From an uncultured Candidatus Saccharibacteria bacterium (GTDB lineage Bacteria > Patescibacteriota > Saccharimonadia > Saccharimonadales > Saccharimonadaceae): 64,000 nucleotides of DNA. Positions 27,090-36,442 of the stretch are shown one piece after another. Location: positions 1-64,000 of the forward strand of contig CAMVNH010000003.1 in NCBI GenBank assembly GCA_947168825.1, given 5' to 3'. The translations under genes were made by a program, and so were the position numbers. The notes beneath the pieces are model-generated. The model ran no database searches. It worked only from the letters and a program-made list of their open reading frames with translations, and was not told the origin of the DNA. The number at the start of each line of letters is the position of its first letter. Position 1 is the stretch's first letter.

Positions 27090-28409
27090 ATGAATAATAC
27101 AGAAGAAATTGTAAGTTTATGTAAACGCCGCGGTATTATTTTTCCAGGTAGCGATGTCTATGGTGGCATGGCTGGAACTTGGGATTTTGGGCCGCTTGGT
27201 GTCGCGATTAAAAAGAAAATCATGGATGAATGGTGGAATTTTTGGGTTGAAAAACGCGACGACATATATGGCATTGATGCCGCGATTCTTATGAATCCAC
27301 GTACTTGGGTTGCCTCCGGCCACACCGCCACTTTTTCTGATCCTCTAGTAGAATGTGGTAATTGTCACGGTCGTTTTCGTGCTGATCATCTTGGCGATTT
27401 TTCCGAGCATGTCACGAGGCAGGAACTTATGGATGCTGCCGCTAAATGTCCTACCTGTCATCAATGCGATTGGGGAGAAGTTCGTCAATTTAATATGATG
27501 TTTGAGACCCACGTCGGTGCCGTCAAAAACGATACGAGTGTTGCCTACCTCCGTCCTGAGACCGCACAAGGAATTTTTACTAACTACAAAAACGTTGTCG
27601 ACAGTATTTATCCAGACATTCCTTTCGGTCTCGCTCAACAAGGCAAGGCTTTCCGCAACGAAATCTCGCCACGCGATTTTATCCTGCGTGATCGTGAGTG
27701 TTCGCAAATGGAAATAGAATATTTCGTACATCCAGATACTTGGGAAGAAAATTTTGAAAAATTACTTGATGAAACTCACTATTTCCTTACCGATGTTATG
27801 AAGTTGCCAAAATCTAAACTCCACGACCTCGAAGTTCCAGCCGAAGATCGCGCGCACTATTCTAAACGCACCGTCGATATCGAGTTTGATTATCCGAACG
27901 GCCGCGAGGAACTAATGGGTATTGCTTATCGTTCTGATTTTGATTTACAGAATATCATGAAAGCTTCCGGAAAAAATGTGGAGTATCGTGATAAAAACAC
28001 TAAAGAAACTTTTGTCCCACACGTCATTGAGCCTTCAATTGGTGTTGAACGTTTGATGTTCGCGGTTCTATCCGCCGCCTACGATGAAGACGAAATTGAT
28101 GGCAGCCGCCGTGTTGTGTTGCGTTTACCGGAGAATCTTGCTCCATTCCGTTTCTGCGTTTCACCACTTTTGAAAAATAAATCCGAGCTAGTAGAAAAAG
28201 CTAAATTTGTCTACGACAAACTGCGTGAAAAATATGGCAACGTCACTTGGGATGATTCTGGAAATATCGGCAAACGTTATCGCAAGCAAGACGAAATTGG
28301 TACGCCAAAATGCGTAGTTATTGATTTCGACACATTGGAAGATGGTACTGTTACGGTTCGCGATCGTGACACCGCTAAACAGACTCGCATAAAAATCGAA
28401 GAACTCTAG
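27090..28409 (+). CDS. glyS: Glycyl-tRNA synthetase (homodimeric, class IIa)
   Basis: This 439-residue protein is the eukaryote/archaea/Gram-positive alpha2 type, not the alpha2beta2 GlyQ/GlyS type. It begins EEIVSLCKRRGIIFPGSDVYGG. A zinc-binding insert with cysteine pairs (VECGNCHGR and AKCPTCHQC) lies at about 88-130. Catalytic motifs are LRPETAQGIF (motif 1 region), FRNEISPRDF (motif 2) and GVERLM (motif 3). A C-terminal anticodon-binding domain follows. The ATG is 6 nt after TAAAAT (27078-27083). Confidence 0.96.
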   Translation: MNNTEEIVSLCKRRGIIFPGSDVYGGMAGTWDFGPLGVAIKKKIMDEWWNFWVEKRDDIYGIDAAILMNPRTWVASGHTATFSDPLVECGNCHGRFRADHLGDFSEHVTRQELMDAAAKCPTCHQCDWGEVRQFNMMFETHVGAVKNDTSVAYLRPETAQGIFTNYKNVVDSIYPDIPFGLAQQGKAFRNEISPRDFILRDRECSQMEIEYFVHPDTWEENFEKLLDETHYFLTDVMKLPKSKLHDLEVPAEDRAHYSKRTVDIEFDYPNGREELMGIAYRSDFDLQNIMKASGKNVEYRDKNTKETFVPHVIEPSIGVERLMFAVLSAAYDEDEIDGSRRVVLRLPENLAPFRFCVSPLLKNKSELVEKAKFVYDKLREKYGNVTWDDSGNIGKRYRKQDEIGTPKCVVIDFDTLEDGTVTVRDRDTAKQTRIKIEEL

Positions 28410-29480
28410 ATGGCAAATCTTAACGATTATCTAACTTGGCGTGGTGATTTAAAAATCAACAGAAAAGAGCCGATTAACGACGTTGACGGCCTAGCTCTTG
28501 CTCGCTTCTCCTATATGCCGTTTAACCGCATTAGGGTTAGCCGTGTTGAAACCGTTTCAAATATTGCCAAAAAAATGGAAAAACTCCCTACCAGTGTCTA
28601 TGTTTGGCCGGACGATCAAAAGTTCATCGCACTCATGGGCGAAAGCCGACGTTTCGGCCAGCTAAAAGTTACGGATTATATTCGGAAAAATAATCCTGAA
28701 ATAGCAAAACAGTTTTCCGCAATAACGATACATATCAACCGCCGCGACCTCTACGTTTCTTTCATGGGTACCGACGAGCATCTTTTTGGCTGGAAAGAGG
28801 ATTTCAATATGGCTTTCATGGAAAGTGTCCCCGCCCAAAAAGAAGCCCTGAAATACCTAAAACATATTGCTAAAAAATATCCCTGGAAAAGAATCTGGAT
28901 CGGTGGCCATTCCAAAGGTGGAAACATCTCTATGTATTCTGCAATTATGTCTCCAGAATTGTTACAGCGCCGAATCGTGAAAGTCTATAATTTCGACGGC
29001 CCAGGGCTAAACAAAAAAATTTATGACGATGCCAATCTTGGTATTATTCTTCCCAAAATTCAAAGTTTTATTCCTCAGGATTCAATCGTTGGTCGCCTAT
29101 TTGATCACGTCGAAAAATTTGAGGTTATAAAAAGTAACGCTGAACATTTCTATCAACACGACATTTATTCTTGGGAGATATCTGGAACTAAGATGGTTGG
29201 AACAGAGGTTACGAAACGCAGTGATGTTATCGATAAAACTTTGACAGACTGGATTGAAGGTATGAGTTTTGAGCAGAAAAAGATTTTTACAGATGTTATT
29301 TTTCGGCTTTTTTCTAAAAATGACCTTAACACTCCACGCGAATTTGCTGAAACATGGACCAAAAGCCTCCCAGCCGTACTAAAAACCTATCGCTCTGTAT
29401 CAAAAAAAGACCGCAAGGTTGTTACGGATGCTGTTAAGCGATTAATCAGATCCTACCTTGCGGCTCGTCGTAGTAGATAA
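28410..29480 (+). CDS. DUF2974 (Mbeg1-like) alpha/beta hydrolase
   Basis: This 356-residue protein begins immediately after the glyS stop with no gap. It starts MANLNDYLTWRGDL, typical of the Mbeg1-like family. The nucleophile elbow is IGGHSKGGNIS (about 165-175), a lipase-type Ser in GHSKG. No signal peptide is present, so it is cytoplasmic. The substrate is unknown, although relatives are predicted lipases or esterases. The tail is Lys/Arg-rich. Confidence 0.88.
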   Translation: MANLNDYLTWRGDLKINRKEPINDVDGLALARFSYMPFNRIRVSRVETVSNIAKKMEKLPTSVYVWPDDQKFIALMGESRRFGQLKVTDYIRKNNPEIAKQFSAITIHINRRDLYVSFMGTDEHLFGWKEDFNMAFMESVPAQKEALKYLKHIAKKYPWKRIWIGGHSKGGNISMYSAIMSPELLQRRIVKVYNFDGPGLNKKIYDDANLGIILPKIQSFIPQDSIVGRLFDHVEKFEVIKSNAEHFYQHDIYSWEISGTKMVGTEVTKRSDVIDKTLTDWIEGMSFEQKKIFTDVIFRLFSKNDLNTPREFAETWTKSLPAVLKTYRSVSKKDRKVVTDAVKRLIRSYLAARRSR

Positions 29481-29481
29481 G

Positions 29482-30012
29482 CTATTTCTTATTCCAACGT
29501 TCAATAGCGTCTTTGATGACTTGTTTCGCCTCGGCGATATCACCAAACTTTTCCACTTTTGTCGTACCTGGTTTTTTCAGATCTTTGTAGTGGTTGAAGT
29601 GGAACTCAATTTGCTCGAGCGTACGCTTTGGCAAATCTTCTAGCGTCTGATACTTATCGCCATTATTACGATCATCTGCCGGTACAGCGATAATTTTGTC
29701 ATCAACTTCGCCATCATCCACGAATTTCATCACGCCGAGAATCTTAGCGGAAGTATAGATTCCAGTCGTGAGTGGCTGGTCGGTAATAAGTAGCACATCT
29801 AACTCATCGCCATCCTCATCCAAAGTCTGCGGAATAAAACCGTAATTACAAGGCTTTGCAAACGCCATTGGTTCCACGCGGTCTAGCATAAAACACGCAT
29901 TTTCACGGTCCCATTCAATTTTGTGATTCGAACCAGTCGGGATTTCTACGACAACATTAATTTCACCATTTTCGTAGTCGCCTGGTTTTAAGATTTTATT
30001 AAAGTCTGCCAT
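29482..30012 (-). CDS. ppa: Inorganic pyrophosphatase (family I)
   Basis: The enzyme hydrolyses PPi from biosynthetic reactions. This 176-residue protein has the family I signature DGDELDVLLIT (about 65-75) with three Asp ligands, plus KIEWDREN and FIPQTLDEDGDE, and the GEVDDKIIAVP loop. An AAGGAG site precedes the ATG. It converges with the DUF2974 gene (2-nt gap). Confidence 0.97.
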   Translation of the reverse strand: MADFNKILKPGDYENGEINVVVEIPTGSNHKIEWDRENACFMLDRVEPMAFAKPCNYGFIPQTLDEDGDELDVLLITDQPLTTGIYTSAKILGVMKFVDDGEVDDKIIAVPADDRNNGDKYQTLEDLPKRTLEQIEFHFNHYKDLKKPGTTKVEKFGDIAEAKQVIKDAIERWNKK

Positions 30013-30054
30013 GTTTTCTCCTTGTTAATCACTTCCTTATGATATAATAATTTC

Positions 30055-31848
30055 ATGGCAAAATCAAGTAAAAAGTCCAAATCATTGATTCCGCGGACTC
30101 TCCATTATTGGTGGCAGATCACCAAACGCTATAAAGGCGCCACCGCGACTAGCTTTTTGCTAACACCGGTAGTGATTTTGGCGAATTCACTCCTAATTCC
30201 ATTCTTTGTTGCCGAAATCATTGACGTCGTCGCTCAGGACCCAACACAAGCCGAAATTTTTCAACGCCTAGCCTTTCCTGCTATTATGGTAGTCTTGCTC
30301 CAAATTATTTGCCAGGTGATTTTGCACCAAATTCGTTGGTATGTTTCCTGGAAAATGGAGGTTAAAGCTACAACTGATCTCGGCATCTTGTGTTTTTCTG
30401 CTATCGAAGCTCAGTCCATGCAGTTTCACTCAGACCACTTTTCTGGTTCGCTCGTTTCGCAAACCAACCGTTTTGTCAACGCCTACGAAAGCCTTATCGA
30501 CGAGCTAATGTTTAGCGTTATACCACTTGCTTTCACGGTCGTTCCATGTACAATCGCTTTGTTTATCGTTGCGCCAATCGTTGGGGCAATCGTCGTTATG
30601 CTTGCCATCCTCTATTCCATCATCGCCATTCGCTCTTCACTAAAAATTATTGATATTAACGAGGCCGAAGCCAGTGCTCATTCCAAAGCTATCGGCCAAC
30701 TTTCCGATGCGATTTCTAATGTCGCTTCGGTTAAATCCTATGCTCGCGAAGAATATGAAATTAAACGCTATACAAAAATCTGCGGCAACTGGAAAAATGT
30801 CATGTATAAAATGATTAACTCCTATCTAACGCGCAACACTCTTTTTGACCTAACCGGGACAATCAATATCGCCGCCTGCATTTTCTTCATGCTCGTTGGC
30901 TCACATTGGTTTGGTTTTTCTGCCGGCGTGCTGATTCTGATTTGGAGTTACTCTCGCCAAATCATCGATCAACTCCGAAACCTTGGTCAAATCATGCGTA
31001 AATTTAATAAAATTTTTGGCGATGCTCACGACATGACCGAAATCCTAGACATGAAAGATGATGTCATTGATTTACCAGATGCGAAGACGCTAAAAGTTAA
31101 AGATGCCGAAATCTTATTCAATCATATTTATTTCAAACATTCTGATGCGAGAGATGCGATTTTTGAGGATTTTTCTTTAGATGTAAAACCCGGCGAGCGC
31201 ATCGGCCTGGTTGGGGTTTCTGGTTCCGGTAAGACCACACTCACGAAACTACTTCTTCGTTTTGCTGATGTGGAGCAGGGGACAGTCACCATTGATGGCG
31301 AAGACATTAAACATATTACCCAAAAATCTCTGCGTGAAAGCATCGCTTATGTTCCGCAAGAAACCGCGCTTTTCCATCGTAGTATCTCCGAAAACATTGC
31401 CTACGGAAAATTAAATGCGACCAAAGAAGAAATTAAACGCGCCGCGAAACTCGCGAACGCCGATGAGTTTATTAAAAGGCTTCCAGATGGCTACGAAACC
31501 CTAGTTGGTGAACGGGGAATCAAACTCTCCGGCGGTCAGCGCCAGCGCATCGCTATTGCTCGCGCAATTTTGAAAGATGCCCCAATTCTAGTTTTGGATG
31601 AAGCGACCTCGGCGCTTGATTCGGAGTCCGAAGCCCTAATCCAGGAAGCGCTTATCCAACTTATGAAAAACCGTACTTCTATTGTTATCGCCCACCGCCT
31701 CTCCACCGTTGCTAGCCTTGATCGCATCGTTGTCCTCGACAATGGTAAAATTGTCGAGCAGGGCACCCACAAAGAACTTCTTGCCAAAAATGGTCATTAT
31801 GCTAAACTCTGGACTCGCCAATCCGGCGGTTTCTTGGACGAAAACTAA
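30055..31848 (+). CDS. ABC exporter, fused permease-ATPase
   Basis: This 597-residue half-transporter has six membrane helices (about 35-330) and a nucleotide-binding domain (about 345-590): Walker A GVSGSGKTT, Q-loop YVPQET, signature LSGGQRQR, Walker B ILVLDEATSALD and H-loop IAHRLS. It should act as a homodimer exporting lipid, peptide or drug. The substrate is not evident. The ATG is 6 nt after TATAAT (30043-30048). Its stop overlaps rarA tail-to-tail by 4 nt. Confidence 0.93.
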   Translation: MAKSSKKSKSLIPRTLHYWWQITKRYKGATATSFLLTPVVILANSLLIPFFVAEIIDVVAQDPTQAEIFQRLAFPAIMVVLLQIICQVILHQIRWYVSWKMEVKATTDLGILCFSAIEAQSMQFHSDHFSGSLVSQTNRFVNAYESLIDELMFSVIPLAFTVVPCTIALFIVAPIVGAIVVMLAILYSIIAIRSSLKIIDINEAEASAHSKAIGQLSDAISNVASVKSYAREEYEIKRYTKICGNWKNVMYKMINSYLTRNTLFDLTGTINIAACIFFMLVGSHWFGFSAGVLILIWSYSRQIIDQLRNLGQIMRKFNKIFGDAHDMTEILDMKDDVIDLPDAKTLKVKDAEILFNHIYFKHSDARDAIFEDFSLDVKPGERIGLVGVSGSGKTTLTKLLLRFADVEQGTVTIDGEDIKHITQKSLRESIAYVPQETALFHRSISENIAYGKLNATKEEIKRAAKLANADEFIKRLPDGYETLVGERGIKLSGGQRQRIAIARAILKDAPILVLDEATSALDSESEALIQEALIQLMKNRTSIVIAHRLSTVASLDRIVVLDNGKIVEQGTHKELLAKNGHYAKLWTRQSGGFLDEN

Positions 31849-33023
31849 TTCTTAAAAATTTTTTGATCGGCGATTTCATCCGGTAAATAATTTTTATCGA
31901 GATGAAAACCCGCCTCCCACTTCTGCCCTTTACCAAACCCTAGATCTTTCATCAGCTTAGTCGGCGCATTCCTGAGCCACACCGGCACCGGCAATCCCAT
32001 CGATTTATGTGCTAAATCTTTTGCGCGGGTCCAGGCATCGTATGATACCCGACTTTTCTTTGACTTCGCAAGCGCACATGCGCAGTGCGCGAGAATAATC
32101 CCTCCCTCCGGCATGCCTACTCGCTCAATCGCCTGAAAACAAGAAACCGCAATCGGTAAAGCACCATTCCCAGCTAGGCCAATATCCTCAGAGGCAAAAA
32201 TTACCATCCTACGCGCAATAAATTTTGGATCCTCACCAGCTTCCACCATGCGTGCAAGATAATACAAGGTCGCGTCAACATCGCTACCACGCATCGATTT
32301 AATAAACGCGGAGATATTATCGTAATGCTTGTCACCAGATTTATCATAGCCAGGAACCTTCCGCCCCGCCGCTTCTTTCACGACCGCTACATTGACTTTA
32401 TCTGCCAAACTAAGCGCCAACTCTAAATCGCCAAGCGCGCTCCTAGCATCACCACCAGAAAGTTCTGCCAGATAGTCAAGCGCCTTACTAGAAACCCGTT
32501 TCGATACTTTTTCCGCTTTTACTGCTCGTTTCAAAACCGTGATAATATTATCTTTTGATAATGGCGAAACAATTACTACGCGCGATCGCGACAAAAGCGG
32601 CGAAATCACCTCGAACGATGGATTTTCCGTTGTCGCTCCGATTAAAATTATTAAACCAGATTCCACGTGTGGCAAGAATGCATCTTGCTGAGCTTTATTA
32701 AAACGGTGGATTTCATCCACGAATAGAACCGTTCGTGTCTGTAAATTCCAATTTTGTCGCGCCCGTTCCACAACTTGCTCGATATCTTTTTTCCCGGCCG
32801 TTACTGCCGAAAGCTCCACAAAATCTGCCTTATATTCTCGTGCCAAAATTCGCGCTAGTGTAGTCTTTCCCGTTCCCGGAGGCCCCCAAAAAATCAAGTT
32901 TACCGGTTCACCACGTTTCACAATCTCCGTCAAAATCTTTCCATCCCCAATAATGTCGTCCTGTCCTACAACCTCAGAAAGCTCATGCGGACGCATCCGC
33001 TCCGCAAGCGGTACTCTATTCAT
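31845..33023 (-). CDS. rarA: Replication-associated recombination protein RarA (MgsA)
   Basis: This 392-residue AAA+ protein acts at stalled forks. Walker A is FWGPPGTGKTTLA (about 44-56), Walker B is VLFVDEIHRFN (about 97-107) and the sensor is GATTENPSFEV. The C-terminal tetramerisation domain (about 215-385) has the usual GSDVDATLYYLARM and FIARRM pattern. It is slightly shorter than the E. coli form. The ATG lies 6 nt after a minus-strand TATAAT, so the message is probably leaderless. Confidence 0.96.
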   Translation of the reverse strand: MNRVPLAERMRPHELSEVVGQDDIIGDGKILTEIVKRGEPVNLIFWGPPGTGKTTLARILAREYKADFVELSAVTAGKKDIEQVVERARQNWNLQTRTVLFVDEIHRFNKAQQDAFLPHVESGLIILIGATTENPSFEVISPLLSRSRVVIVSPLSKDNIITVLKRAVKAEKVSKRVSSKALDYLAELSGGDARSALGDLELALSLADKVNVAVVKEAAGRKVPGYDKSGDKHYDNISAFIKSMRGSDVDATLYYLARMVEAGEDPKFIARRMVIFASEDIGLAGNGALPIAVSCFQAIERVGMPEGGIILAHCACALAKSKKSRVSYDAWTRAKDLAHKSMGLPVPVWLRNAPTKLMKDLGFGKGQKWEAGFHLDKNYLPDEIADQKIFKN

Positions 33024-33151
33024 GAAAACATTATATCATGAAAAGAAAAGATAAAAGGTCCTTTGGCTAGTTTTGCTTTTTCAAGGGACATGCTATAATT
33101 AAATAGTTCAGTCACAAATTCTTCAATAAGACAGAAAGGGAGGTGGTTTAT

Positions 33152-33577
33152 GTGTCTGATATGCACATTTCATGGATTACACGTGAAGAAATTATTGAAC
33201 GATATTCCCACATTAAACCCGTAGTTAAGAAAAATGGCAAACTCTATTGGCTCAGGGAGTTTAGTGATGAAGAACTATTCAATATTAGCTACCTGTGGGA
33301 AGATGAAACCGAAGAACCCGTTAAAAAAGGTGAAATCGTCCCAATCCCTGAAGGGAATTTCAGGTGCCTTCATAAGTACGAGTATTATGGACTGTTTAAG
33401 CCTAATGTTGCTGAAGTACTAACCCAAATTGGCCCCGAGATGTTAAACTCTGTCGTAGCTTTCGAGATTATTGATCAGCCGAAATCCGCTAACGACTTCC
33501 ATAAGGATAAGTTTACTACTGCCGCGTTCAATTCTGGCTATCATGTATCAACCGTCCGTCTTTATAAACACGCATAG
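33152..33577 (+). CDS. Hypothetical protein, 141 aa
   Basis: No family is recognised. The GTG at 33152 is preferred because the AAAGGGAGG site (33135-33143) lies 8 nt upstream. An in-frame GTG at 33143 would overlap that site. A TATAAT at about 33089 gives a leader of about 55 nt. The protein is soluble and mixed, with conserved-looking segments IKPVVKKNGKLYWLREFSDEELF and RCLHKYEYYGLFKPNVAEVL. It stands alone between rarA and tRNA-Phe and has its own terminator, so it is regulated separately. Confidence 0.7.
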   Translation: MSDMHISWITREEIIERYSHIKPVVKKNGKLYWLREFSDEELFNISYLWEDETEEPVKKGEIVPIPEGNFRCLHKYEYYGLFKPNVAEVLTQIGPEMLNSVVAFEIIDQPKSANDFHKDKFTTAAFNSGYHVSTVRLYKHA

Positions 33578-33596
33578 TCTCGTCCGTCGCAAACGT

Positions 33597-33625
33597 GCCG
33601 CCCTCTCTGGGCGGCTCTATTGTAT
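33597..33625 (+). terminator. Terminator of the 141-aa hypothetical gene
   Basis: Seven-bp GC stem GCCGCCC / GGGCGGC (33597-33603, 33609-33615) with TCTCT loop and a weak T-rich tail. Confidence 0.65.
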
Positions 33626-33657
33626 TAACACGAATTACTTAATAGAATTTCACTACT

Positions 33658-33679
33658 AAAAAATCGGCCAAAATGCCGA
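33658..33679 (-). terminator. Terminator after tRNA-Phe
   Basis: On the minus strand TCGGC / GCCGA with an ATTTTG-like loop is followed by six T's. It lies 13 nt past the tRNA 3' end. Confidence 0.65.
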
Positions 33680-33692
33680 CTTATATAAAATC

Positions 33693-33768
33693 TGGTGGCT
33701 CCGACTGGACTTGAACCAGTGACACAAGGCTCTTCAGGCCTCTGCTCTACCAACTGAGCTACAGAGCC
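33693..33768 (-). tRNA. tRNA-Phe (GAA)
   Basis: A 76-nt tRNA with acceptor GGCTCTG, D-arm GCTCAGTTGG, anticodon loop CTGAAGA (GAA), T-arm GGTTCAAGTCC and encoded CCA. Confidence 0.97.
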
Positions 33769-33814
33769 AAACGAGGAAACAAACTATCCTGCTAAACTTA
33801 AGTATACCACACTT

Positions 33815-34723
33815 CTATTTTTGGTTCAAGTACCTCACAGCCTCAGTCGCTGCAATCGCGCCATCCGACGTGGCAGTAACGAGCTGACGAAGATCTTTTG
33901 TGCGAACGTCGCCAGCGGCAAAAATGCCAGGGATATTAGTGTGGCAAGCTTCATCAGTTTTTATATAGCCATTAGAATCAAGCTCGACAATATCTCTAAA
34001 TATCCTTGTAGACGGTTCGCGACCAACAGCTATGAAAAGCCCGGCAATCCGAAGTTCAGAAACCTTGCCGTCAGTAGTATCGGTAATTTCAACCCTATCT
34101 AATTTCTTGTCGCCGAACAACTCGGTAACCGTGCTGTTCATGATAAACTCGACATTTGCTTTTTTATGGACTTTATCGACTAACGCCAAATCACCCCGGA
34201 ATTCATCTCGGCGATGAATAAGGTAGACTTTTTTCGCAATATCACAAAGATAAAGTGCCTCATAGAGGGCGGTATTGCCTCCGCCAACAACAGCGACATC
34301 CTTGCCGCTATATAGCGCACCATCGCAAGTTGCACAATAAGAAACTCCGTGACCAAATAATTCATCTTCACGATCGAGACCGAGTTTTTTATCGTGTGAA
34401 CCAGTAGCGATGACAATAGTCGCAGTCTCGTACGTATTGTCGGCAGTAACCACAATTTTACGATCGTCATAATTTTCAATTTTGACAACCTCTTCAAATT
34501 CAATTTCTGCGCCGAGATTAGTAGCCTGCGCATAGAGAGACTTCGCAAAGTCAACGCCAGAAATATGCGGCGTAGCAGGATAATTTTCTATCCTTAGGGT
34601 CTTAACGATTTGACCACCATAGACATCGGATTCGAGAACAAGAACTTTTTTATTAGCACGGCAGGCATAAATCGCAGCAGTCAACCCAGCAGTACCAGCA
34701 CCGATAATAACTATATCGTACAT
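33815..34723 (-). CDS. trxB: Thioredoxin-disulfide reductase
   Basis: TrxB uses NADPH and FAD to reduce thioredoxin. The 302-residue protein has the FAD motif GAGTAGLTAA (about 8-17), the redox motif CATC in SYCATCDG (about 131-138), the NADPH motif VGGGNTA and the C-terminal FAD motif GIFAAGDV. It is encoded 2 nt after trxA, so the pair forms one operon. It supplies cytoplasmic reducing power. Confidence 0.97.
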   Translation of the reverse strand: MYDIVIIGAGTAGLTAAIYACRANKKVLVLESDVYGGQIVKTLRIENYPATPHISGVDFAKSLYAQATNLGAEIEFEEVVKIENYDDRKIVVTADNTYETATIVIATGSHDKKLGLDREDELFGHGVSYCATCDGALYSGKDVAVVGGGNTALYEALYLCDIAKKVYLIHRRDEFRGDLALVDKVHKKANVEFIMNSTVTELFGDKKLDRVEITDTTDGKVSELRIAGLFIAVGREPSTRIFRDIVELDSNGYIKTDEACHTNIPGIFAAGDVRTKDLRQLVTATSDGAIAATEAVRYLNQK

Positions 34724-34725
34724 AA

Positions 34726-35037
34726 CTATGCTTCCATTAGTTTTTTAAGTTTTCTTTTCGATTGGACGCCTATAGTGCGAGCGACTTCCTCGCCGTTTTT
34801 GAATACGATTAAGCATGGAATACCAGAAACCTCGTATTTCTCAGCGAGAGATTCTGCCCCATCAATATTAAGAGAAGCTACCTTATATTCTTTATATTCT
34901 TCAGCAAATTCTTCAATGATCGGTCTCATCATTTGGCATGGGCCACACCAATCCGCATTAAAATCAACCAATACGGGTTTGTCCGATTCTAGGACCTCTT
35001 TTTCAAAATTTTCAGTATTAAGTTCAATAACTTTCAC
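34726..35037 (-). CDS. trxA: Thioredoxin
   Basis: This 103-residue thioredoxin has the WCGPC active site (30-34) after VDFNADW and the cis-Pro loop VSGIPCLIVF (about 72-81). Having Cys right after the cis-Pro is slightly unusual. An AGGAG site precedes the ATG on the minus strand. It is the first gene of the trxA-trxB operon and is divergent from hisS. Confidence 0.96.
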   Translation of the reverse strand: MKVIELNTENFEKEVLESDKPVLVDFNADWCGPCQMMRPIIEEFAEEYKEYKVASLNIDGAESLAEKYEVSGIPCLIVFKNGEEVARTIGVQSKRKLKKLMEA

Positions 35038-35143
35038 TACGTAGCTCCTTTTCTATGGTTTTATTCTAACATGAAAGAATCATCACGACAAATACCCGCT
35101 CCTAGCGATGGACCCAGAGTTTATTTTCTGGTATAATTGCAGT

Positions 35144-36439
35144 ATGAAAAAGATGAATACTACGCCAATTTCTGGCACACAGGAACTTTTACCTGAGAAG
35201 CAGGCTATTTTTGATGAAATTAAGTCCAGAATTCGCGAAGTTTATCGAAAGCACGGTTTTCAAAATATCGAGACCCCGACTATCGACCGCACAGAAGTTC
35301 TTTTCGCAAAAGCTGGCGGTGACACCGAAAAGCAAATCTATAGAGTAGTTAAAACTGCCGAGACGGACCAAGATGCTGACCAGGCTCTGAGATTTGACCA
35401 TACCGTTCCACTCGCTAGATATGTCGTCGAACATGAGAGCAACTTACATTTTCCGTTTAAGGTCACCCAAATCGGCCGTAATTTTCGTGGTGAGCGCGCC
35501 CAGAAAGGTCGCTTCCGTGAATTTTATCAATGTGATATTGATATCGTTGGCCGGAATAACCTGAGTATTGCCTACGACGCTGAGATTATTGCTACACTCC
35601 ATGAGGCACTTAGTACTTTCTTAAAACCTAGTATGCTTATTCGTATTTCTAATCGTAAGCTCTTAACCGGCCTCCTAAAGTCTCAGAATTTAGAGTCGAA
35701 ATCGAAAGAAATTTTTAGCATCATTGACCATGCCGAAAAAGTTTCTCCTGAAAAGACCCAACAATCTCTTAACGAAATAAACTTGACAGAAAGTCAAATA
35801 GATATTTTAAATAAATTCATGGCTATTCGTGGCGAAAGGGAAGAGGCTGTCACTAAACTTAAATCACTTAATATCGAGGATGAGACCTACCTACAAGGTG
35901 TATCCGAACTCAATCAAGTTATGAACTCTCTCGAGTCGCAAGGTCTTAAGTCTAAAATTTCCGCAGATATGCTAATTGTGCGTGGTCTAGATTATTATAC
36001 CGGCACAGTTTTTGAGACATTTCTCCCCGAATATCGCGAAATTGGTTCGGTCGGATCTGGAGGTCGCTACGAAAATCTCGCCGGGCATTATACGGACCAA
36101 AATTTCCCAGGCGTTGGCGGTTCGATTGGTCTCACGCGTTTATTTTACGTTCTCAGCGAACATGACCTACTTAGCGATATTAAACATAACCTAATTGATA
36201 TCACTATTATCCCAATTTCGGAAAATGAACAGGCCTATGCTTTGAAAGTAGCCAACGAACTTCGTGCTAAAAATAATTCCGTAGACGTCATACTAACTGA
36301 TAAAAAACTCAGTGATAAGCTCACCCATGCTGCTAAAATTTCTAAATACGGCATAGTTATTGGCGAAGATGAAGCGAGTACCGGAAATCTAACTTTGAAG
36401 AACTTTGAAACTGGTGAACAATCTAAACTTGGAGCATAG
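35144..36439 (+). CDS. hisS: Histidyl-tRNA synthetase
   Basis: This 431-residue class II synthetase has motif 2 (FRGERAQKGRFREFYQCDIDI), the histidine-binding segments VRGLDYYTGTVFE (HisA) and GSVGSGGRYENL, and a C-terminal anticodon-binding domain (about 340-430). The start is ATG 35144, 6 nt after TATAAT (35132-35137). An in-frame ATG at 35108 lies upstream of the promoter and is rejected. The Erm/KsgA-like gene follows after 3 nt. Confidence 0.95.
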   Translation: MKKMNTTPISGTQELLPEKQAIFDEIKSRIREVYRKHGFQNIETPTIDRTEVLFAKAGGDTEKQIYRVVKTAETDQDADQALRFDHTVPLARYVVEHESNLHFPFKVTQIGRNFRGERAQKGRFREFYQCDIDIVGRNNLSIAYDAEIIATLHEALSTFLKPSMLIRISNRKLLTGLLKSQNLESKSKEIFSIIDHAEKVSPEKTQQSLNEINLTESQIDILNKFMAIRGEREEAVTKLKSLNIEDETYLQGVSELNQVMNSLESQGLKSKISADMLIVRGLDYYTGTVFETFLPEYREIGSVGSGGRYENLAGHYTDQNFPGVGGSIGLTRLFYVLSEHDLLSDIKHNLIDITIIPISENEQAYALKVANELRAKNNSVDVILTDKKLSDKLTHAAKISKYGIVIGEDEASTGNLTLKNFETGEQSKLGA

Positions 36440-36442
36440 TTT

